Below are positions 59,259 through 64,000 of a stretch of DNA of 64,000 nucleotides, one piece after another. Location of the stretch: contig NZ_CP036170.1 of assembly GCF_004295125.1 (NCBI RefSeq), forward strand, positions 1,855,501-1,919,500, written 5' to 3'. Position 1 is the stretch's first letter. The number at the start of each line of letters is the position of its first letter. The translations under genes were made by a program, and so were the position numbers. The notes under the pieces were generated by a model. It did no database searches. It was not told the origin of the DNA and was given only the letters and a program-made list of their open reading frames with translations. This DNA comes from [Clostridium] scindens ATCC 35704. GTDB taxonomy: Bacteria > Bacillota > Clostridia > Lachnospirales > Lachnospiraceae.

Positions 59259-60002
59259 ATGATAAAAGTCGAGGGCTTAAAAAAGAACTTTGGAACGCTT
59301 AAGGTCTTGGATGGAATATCCTTTGAACTGGAAGAGGGGCAGATCCTTGCAGTAATCGGTCCATCTGGAACAGGCAAATCAACATTGCTGCGCTGCATGA
59401 ACTATCTGGAGAAGCCTACAGAAGGCGTAATAACTATTGACGACATTACGCTGGATGCTGCAAAAGCCAAAAAGGAAGATATATATTTACTTAGATCTCA
59501 TACTGCAATGGTGTTCCAGAATTATAATCTGTTTAAGAATAAGACGGCATTGGAAAATATTATGGAACCCATGGTATCTGTCCAAGGTATTCCATGCCAG
59601 CAGGCCAGAGAGCGTGCACTGGAAATTCTAAAGGCAATCGGACTGACGGAGAAAGAAAATCATTATCCGTCGCAACTTTCCGGAGGACAGCAGCAGAGGA
59701 TCGGAATTGGAAGGGCTATGGCGGTGAAGCCGAAAGTTATGCTGATTGATGAACCGACTTCTTCCTTGGATCCGGAACTGGTAGGAGAAGTCCTGGACCT
59801 CTTATTTAAACTGGCAAGGCAGCATACAACCATGATAATTGCTACACATGAGATGGAGTTTGCAAGGCATATTGCCGATCACGTTATTTTTATAGAAGAA
59901 GGAAAAATAGTAGAGGAAGGGGAGCCCGGCTCGTTCTTTGACTCGCCAAAGACGAAGCGCGCGAAACAATTTCTGAAGAAGTTTGAAGTAAAGAGGGACT
60001 GA
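59259..60002 (+). CDS. polar amino-acid ABC transporter ATPase
   Basis: A 247-aa ATPase of the GlnQ/TcyC type, with all motifs intact: Walker A GPSGTGKSTLLRC, Q-loop VFQNYNLFKNKTALEN, signature LSGGQQQRIGIGRAM, Walker B VMLIDEPTSSLDPELVG and H-loop ATHEMEFARHIADHV. It is the only intact part of an importer whose permease has been cut by deletion and whose binding protein is not in the window. It may still work with a permease elsewhere, or it is on its way to decay. The start has only GAGGTT. Confidence 0.92.
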   Translation: MIKVEGLKKNFGTLKVLDGISFELEEGQILAVIGPSGTGKSTLLRCMNYLEKPTEGVITIDDITLDAAKAKKEDIYLLRSHTAMVFQNYNLFKNKTALENIMEPMVSVQGIPCQQARERALEILKAIGLTEKENHYPSQLSGGQQQRIGIGRAMAVKPKVMLIDEPTSSLDPELVGEVLDLLFKLARQHTTMIIATHEMEFARHIADHVIFIEEGKIVEEGEPGSFFDSPKTKRAKQFLKKFEVKRD

Positions 60003-60041
60003 TAGAAGAGGAATAGTTAGGAAATAGAGCTTAGGAAAGAT

Positions 60042-60088
60042 AAATCCGGGAAAGGCCTGTATGGGTCTATCCCGGATTTTGCTTTTAA
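60042..60088. terminator. bidirectional terminator between the ATPase gene and carB
   Basis: AAATCCGGGA (60042-60051) pairs with TCCCGGATTT (60070-60079), then TTGCTTTT. On the minus strand the A-rich left flank gives T residues after the carB stop. Confidence 0.8.
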
Positions 60089-60097
60089 GTATTAAGT

Positions 60098-63000
60098 TTA
60101 ATTCTTATCTTTGATTTCGCTGTGCAATTGTTGCAATGACTCGACATCTCCGCTGCCATGCTCTTTCACGTAGCGGATTCCCTTGGCAGTTGCTCTTGCA
60201 GCCGCGATGGTGGTCATGTAAGGAATCTTGCCTTTGATGGCTGCCTTGCGCAGGTAACTGTCATCGTGGACGCTGTCCTTGCCTACCGGAGAGTTTACGA
60301 TCAGGTCGATCTTGCCGTTGGTGATCATATCCAGGATATTCGGACGGCCTTCGTAGAGTTTCTTTACCTTCTCGGCCTCGATTCCCGCTTCGCGGATCAG
60401 ATCACAGGTAGTTCCTGTAGCCACGATCTTGAATCCATCTTCGGCAAAGCTTCTGGCAATCTCTACGACCTCTGCCTTGTCCTTGCGGTTTACGGAGATC
60501 AGTACCGTTCCGTTAAGAGGCAGTTTGGACTGGGCAGCCTCCTGCGCCTTATAGAAGGCTTCTCCATAAGATGGAGACAGGCCCAGGACTTCTCCGGTGG
60601 AACGCATTTCAGGCCCTAATACCGGGTCGACTTCCTGAAACATGTTGAACGGGAATACGGCTTCTTTGACGCCGAAGTAAGGAATTATCTGTTCTTTTAA
60701 TTCCGGTACCGGTGATGGACGTCCTGTGATGTCGGAAGTGATGATGTCCGTTGCCAGAGGCACCATGCGGATGTTGCAGACCTTGGATACCAGCGGTACC
60801 GTACGGGACGCGCGAGGATTGGCCTCCAGCACGTATACTTTTCCATTCTCGATGGCATACTGCATGTTCATCAGGCCCTTGACATGCATTTCTTCCGCGA
60901 TCTTTCTTGTATATTCTTTGATGGTCCTTACATTTTCTTCGGAAATATGTACGGACGGGATGATGCAGGCGGAATCTCCGGAGTGTACGCCGGCAAGCTC
61001 GATATGCTCCATAACCGCTGGAACGAATGCGTGGGTTCCGTCGCTGATCGCATCTGCCTCGCATTCGAGGGCGTGGTTCAGGAACCGGTCGATCAGGATC
61101 GGGCGGTCAGGCGTTACGCCAACGGCCGCTTTCATGTATCCTTCCATACTTTCGTCATCATAGACAACTTCCATGCCGCGGCCGCCGAGAACATAAGATG
61201 GGCGGACCATGACCGGATAGCCGATCTCTCTGGCAATGGCCAGCGCTTCTTCAACGGTGGTTGCCATTCCAGATTCCGGCATAGGAATCTCTAATTTTTC
61301 CATCATCTCACGGAACAGGTCGCGGTCTTCTGCCAGGTCGATGACAGACGGCGAAGTTCCCAGAATCTTGACGCCATTCTTCTCAAGCTCGGATGCAAGG
61401 TTCAGAGGAGTCTGTCCGCCAAATTGGGCGATAACGCCAAGCGGCTTTTCCTTATTATAAATGCTTAACACGTCTTCCAGAGTGAGAGGCTCGAAATACA
61501 GCTTGTCAGAAGTATCGTAGTCGGTGGAAACCGTCTCTGGATTACAGTTGACGATAATCGTCTCGAATCCCAGCTTCTTAAGAGCCAGCGAAGCGTGTAC
61601 GCAGCAGTAGTCAAACTCGATGCCCTGCCCGATACGGTTCGGGCCTCCGCCAAGAATCATGATCTTTGGCTTGTCTGTACTTACCGGATTCTTGTCTGGC
61701 GCATTATAAGTAGAGTAGTAGTAAGCGCTGTCAGGCGTTCCGCTTACGTGCACGCCTTCCCATGCCTCCTCCACACCAAGTGCCAGGCGGCGGCTGCGGA
61801 TATCGTCTTCCGGAATCGCCAGGATCTGGCTTAGATACTTATCTGAAAAGCCATCCTTCTTTGCCGCGGTCAGCATCTCGTCGGATGGGAGGCTTCCCCT
61901 TCCGGCTGCCAACGCTTCTTCTTCCTCCACCAGTTCTTTCATCTGCTGGATAAAGTAAGTCTTAACCTTGGTGATCTCGAAGATTTCCTCTACAGTCGCA
62001 CCCTTGCGAAGTGCTTCATACATGATGAAGTGACGGTCGCTGGATGGAGTGATCAGCATCTGGAGAAGCTGCTCCTTAGTCTTTGTGTTATAATCCTTGG
62101 CATAACCCAGGCCATAACGGCCGGTCTCAAGGCTTCGGATAGCCTTCTGGAAGGCTTCTTTGTATGTCTTGCCAATACTCATGACCTCGCCAACCGCGCG
62201 CATCTGGGTGCCAAGCCTATCTTCTACGCCTTTGAACTTCTCAAACGCCCAGCGGGCGAACTTGATTACGACATAATCCCCGTCCGGAACATATTTGTCC
62301 AAGGTTCCATACTTGCCGCATGGGATATCCTTAAGCGTAAGGCCGGTTGCCAGCATGGCAGATACCAGGGCGATCGGGAATCCGGTAGCCTTGGAAGCCA
62401 ATGCGGAAGAACGGGAAGTTCTCGGGTTGATCTCAATGACGACGATACGGTCGCTGACAGGATCGTGGGCGAACTGTACGTTGGTGCCGCCGATAACCTG
62501 TACGGACTCTACAATCTTGTAAGCCTGTTCCTGCAGACGCTTCTGGCATTCCTCTGAAATAGTAAGCATCGGAGCAGAACAGAAAGAATCTCCGGTGTGT
62601 ACGCCCAGGGGGTCGATATTCTCGATGAAGCACACGGTAATCATATTGTTGTCGGCATCGCGGACGATCTCAAGTTCAAGTTCTTCCCAGCCCAGGATGG
62701 ATTCTTCTACCAGGACCTGTCCCACAAGGCTGGCCTGAAGGCCTCTTGCGCATACCGTCTTTAACTCATCTTTATTATATACCAGGCCGCCGCCTGCGCC
62801 GCCCATGGTGTAGGCCGGGCGAAGCACGACAGGATAGCCAAGGTCATCAGCGATTGCCAGCGCTTCTTCTACCGTGTAGGCAACTTCGCTTCTGGCCATC
62901 TCGATGCCAAGGGCATCCATGGACTTCTTGAATTCTATACGGTCCTCGCCGCGCTCGATGGCATTCACCTGTACGCCGATAACCTGTACGTTGTACTTTT

Positions 63001-63325
63001 CCAGAATGCCTGCCTTTGCAAGTTCTGAGCAAAGATTCAGCCCAGACTGTCCTCCCAGGTTTGGAAGAAGCGCATCCGGGCGCTCTTTGGCGATGATCTG
63101 CTCAAGCCTCTCTACATTTAATGGCTCTATGTAAGTGACATCCGCTGTCTCCGGGTCTGTCATGATGGTAGCTGGATTGGAATTGACCAGCACGATCTCA
63201 TAGCCCAGCTTGCGCAGCGCTTTGCAGGCTTGGGTACCCGAATAGTCGAATTCGCAGGCCTGTCCGATGATGATCGGTCCAGAGCCGATAATAAGTACTT
63301 TGTGAATATCTGTTCTCTTTGGCAT
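60098..63325 (-). CDS. carB: carbamoyl-phosphate synthase large subunit
   Basis: Makes carbamoyl phosphate for pyrimidine and arginine synthesis from bicarbonate, ammonia (from CarA) and 2 ATP. The 1075-aa protein has the duplicated ATP-grasp layout: first half with IIGSGPIIIGQACEFDYSGT, RPAYTMGGAGGGLVYN and EINPRTSRSSALASK; second half with ILGGGPNRIGQGIEFDYCC, RPSYVLGGRGMEVVYDD and EANPRASRTVPLVSK; then the C-terminal MGS-like allosteric domain. AGGAGG precedes the ATG. carA is not adjacent upstream within the window; the next gene is divergent and unrelated. Confidence 0.97.
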   Translation of the reverse strand: MPKRTDIHKVLIIGSGPIIIGQACEFDYSGTQACKALRKLGYEIVLVNSNPATIMTDPETADVTYIEPLNVERLEQIIAKERPDALLPNLGGQSGLNLCSELAKAGILEKYNVQVIGVQVNAIERGEDRIEFKKSMDALGIEMARSEVAYTVEEALAIADDLGYPVVLRPAYTMGGAGGGLVYNKDELKTVCARGLQASLVGQVLVEESILGWEELELEIVRDADNNMITVCFIENIDPLGVHTGDSFCSAPMLTISEECQKRLQEQAYKIVESVQVIGGTNVQFAHDPVSDRIVVIEINPRTSRSSALASKATGFPIALVSAMLATGLTLKDIPCGKYGTLDKYVPDGDYVVIKFARWAFEKFKGVEDRLGTQMRAVGEVMSIGKTYKEAFQKAIRSLETGRYGLGYAKDYNTKTKEQLLQMLITPSSDRHFIMYEALRKGATVEEIFEITKVKTYFIQQMKELVEEEEALAAGRGSLPSDEMLTAAKKDGFSDKYLSQILAIPEDDIRSRRLALGVEEAWEGVHVSGTPDSAYYYSTYNAPDKNPVSTDKPKIMILGGGPNRIGQGIEFDYCCVHASLALKKLGFETIIVNCNPETVSTDYDTSDKLYFEPLTLEDVLSIYNKEKPLGVIAQFGGQTPLNLASELEKNGVKILGTSPSVIDLAEDRDLFREMMEKLEIPMPESGMATTVEEALAIAREIGYPVMVRPSYVLGGRGMEVVYDDESMEGYMKAAVGVTPDRPILIDRFLNHALECEADAISDGTHAFVPAVMEHIELAGVHSGDSACIIPSVHISEENVRTIKEYTRKIAEEMHVKGLMNMQYAIENGKVYVLEANPRASRTVPLVSKVCNIRMVPLATDIITSDITGRPSPVPELKEQIIPYFGVKEAVFPFNMFQEVDPVLGPEMRSTGEVLGLSPSYGEAFYKAQEAAQSKLPLNGTVLISVNRKDKAEVVEIARSFAEDGFKIVATGTTCDLIREAGIEAEKVKKLYEGRPNILDMITNGKIDLIVNSPVGKDSVHDDSYLRKAAIKGKIPYMTTIAAARATAKGIRYVKEHGSGDVESLQQLHSEIKDKN

Positions 63326-63601
63326 ATGTATCCTCCTAATATGACATGCATGGCTTATGGAACACCCGGTTGCGTGTTCGATTGCGAGCCTCCAAAAACC
63401 CTTTATCCTCTATTATATAGTAGATTGAAAAAAAGGGAATAGGGAATTTTACCAAATATGGAGAAAAAACATGGAAAATTTCTCGATTTTTTGGCATAAA
63501 ATATATTTCTTATAAAACTGTGAATTGTAAAAGCCTCTTTCTTATGATAAAGTGGGTATAGATAAATGTTGATTAAATTTATATGCAAGGGGATAAAAAA
63601 C
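63326..63601. promoter_or_regulatory. divergent promoter region of carB and the CofE-like gene
   Basis: An AT-rich 276-bp gap without a gene. On the minus strand TATAAT (in ACTATATAATAG, about 63412-63421) is a good -10 for carB. For the plus-strand gene only weak boxes are seen upstream of AAGGGG. No pyrimidine attenuator structure was recognised. Confidence 0.5.
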
Positions 63602-64000
63602 ATGGAAAGAAGAGTAGGAACTATATCAAGAGGAATCCGCTGCCCGATTATCCGTGAAGGAGACAATCTGGCGGATATTATTGTTGAAAGCGTATTAGAG
63701 GCAGCAGAAAGCGAAGGATTCGAACTTCGTGACCGCGACGTGATTGCAGCCACAGAATCCATCGTGGCAAGAGCGCAGGGGAATTATGCGTCTATCGATG
63801 CGATAGCCAAGGATGTCAAGGCGAAATTGGGCGGAGAGACTATAGGAGTCATCTTTCCGATTCTGTCTAGAAACCGTTTCTCCATCTGTCTGAAAGGCAT
63901 CGCAAAAGGCGCCAGGAAGGTAGTGCTCATGCTGAGCTACCCAAGCGATGAAGTGGGAAATGAACTGGTTTCCCTGGACAAGCTTGATGATGCAGGCATT
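63602..64000 (+). CDS. CofE-like (F420-0:L-glutamate ligase domain) protein, 3' end outside window
   Basis: The first 133 codons of a gene that runs off the right edge, with no stop in frame. It reads GTISRGIRCPIIREGDNLAD, DRDVIAATESIVARAQGNYA, GVIFPILSRNRFSICLKGIA and KVVLMLSYPSDEVGNEL, matching the F420-0:gamma-glutamyl ligase fold. In F420-using organisms this enzyme adds glutamate to F420, but Lachnospiraceae are not known to make F420, so the substrate is probably different. ATG 63602 has AAGGGG upstream. Confidence 0.85.
   Translation, partial: MERRVGTISRGIRCPIIREGDNLADIIVESVLEAAESEGFELRDRDVIAATESIVARAQGNYASIDAIAKDVKAKLGGETIGVIFPILSRNRFSICLKGIAKGARKVVLMLSYPSDEVGNELVSLDKLDDAGI

Noticed and set aside
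1-64000. tRNA or rRNA genes and prophage
   Set aside because: No cloverleaf with CCA-proximal acceptor pairing, rRNA core sequence or phage structural gene was recognised on either strand; a tRNAscan or Rfam run would be decisive.

Overview
The window looks like chromosomal DNA of an anaerobic gut-type Firmicute of the family Lachnospiraceae (Clostridium scindens/Dorea/Blautia type). This rests on strong AGGAGG ribosome binding sites, tightly overlapping operons, TPP and yjdF riboswitches, lipoproteins with Gram-positive signal peptides, very large LRR/FIVAR surface proteins, and a tungsten-type aldehyde oxidoreductase with NuoE/NuoF/NuoG-like electron-transfer partners. The genus is inferred, not proven. 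I see no rRNA, tRNA, CRISPR array or intact prophage.

Layout. (1) 1-16.1 kb is AT-richer DNA. It holds the end of an ABC importer, a nucleoside hydrolase, a double-rhodanese lipoprotein, a family 2 glycosyltransferase and two giant surface proteins: a BspA-type LRR protein of seven modules, and an LRR/FIVAR/Cna-B-like protein with the same non-LPXTG C-terminal anchor. (2) 16.1-17.4 kb is a scar of gene remnants (IS256 transposase, a second possible transposase piece, a decayed EAL domain) where base composition changes. (3) 17.4-26.8 kb is GC-richer housekeeping DNA: a CxxCxxCC protein, an EndoQ-like PHP nuclease fused to a UvrD-type helicase, a fructose-bisphosphate aldolase gene broken by an internal deletion, TPP-riboswitch-controlled thiC, a TfoX C-terminal-domain protein, riboswitch-controlled yjdF, yaaA, and a minus-strand XRE/membrane-protein pair. 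(4) 26.9-44.0 kb is a long plus-strand pterin-cofactor/tungsten region: an ABC importer of unknown substrate, mogA, a MOSC-ThiF fusion, a predicted Moco/Tuco riboswitch with terminator, a four-cluster ferredoxin subunit, a tungsten-type AOR, a MoaD-like protein, NuoE/F/G-like subunits, moaA, a MOSC protein, the tungstate transporter tupABC, and two moeA paralogues. (5) 44.0-47.4 kb is a restriction-modification island: cytosine methyltransferase, convergent putative restriction endonuclease, and Vsr nickase. (6) 47.5-57.6 kb is mixed: DegV, DUF6179/DUF6323-like proteins, a MarR regulator with flavodoxin under a double palindromic operator, an XRE-TPR/ABC exporter operon, a FliB-like protein and an M18 aminopeptidase. 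(7) 57.8-60.0 kb has a LysR regulator and an amino-acid ABC system collapsed by deletion into a LysR-permease scar plus an intact ATPase. (8) carB lies on the minus strand, and a CofE-like protein runs off the right edge.

How the genes work together. The most coherent system is region 4. TupABC would import tungstate. MoaA, MogA, the MOSC-ThiF protein, the MoaD-like protein and the MoeA pair would build the pterin cofactor and insert the metal. The cofactor would then both load the AOR and be sensed by the leader RNA. The AOR would pass electrons from aldehyde oxidation through the ferredoxin subunit to a NuoEFG-like flavin/NAD module, an arrangement like the bifurcating tungsten oxidoreductases described from gut bacteria. 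The AOR has Cys289, Cys292, Cys296 and Cys496, with the spacing of the cubane ligands of archaeal AOR. No moaC or moaE is in the window, so they must be elsewhere or be bypassed.
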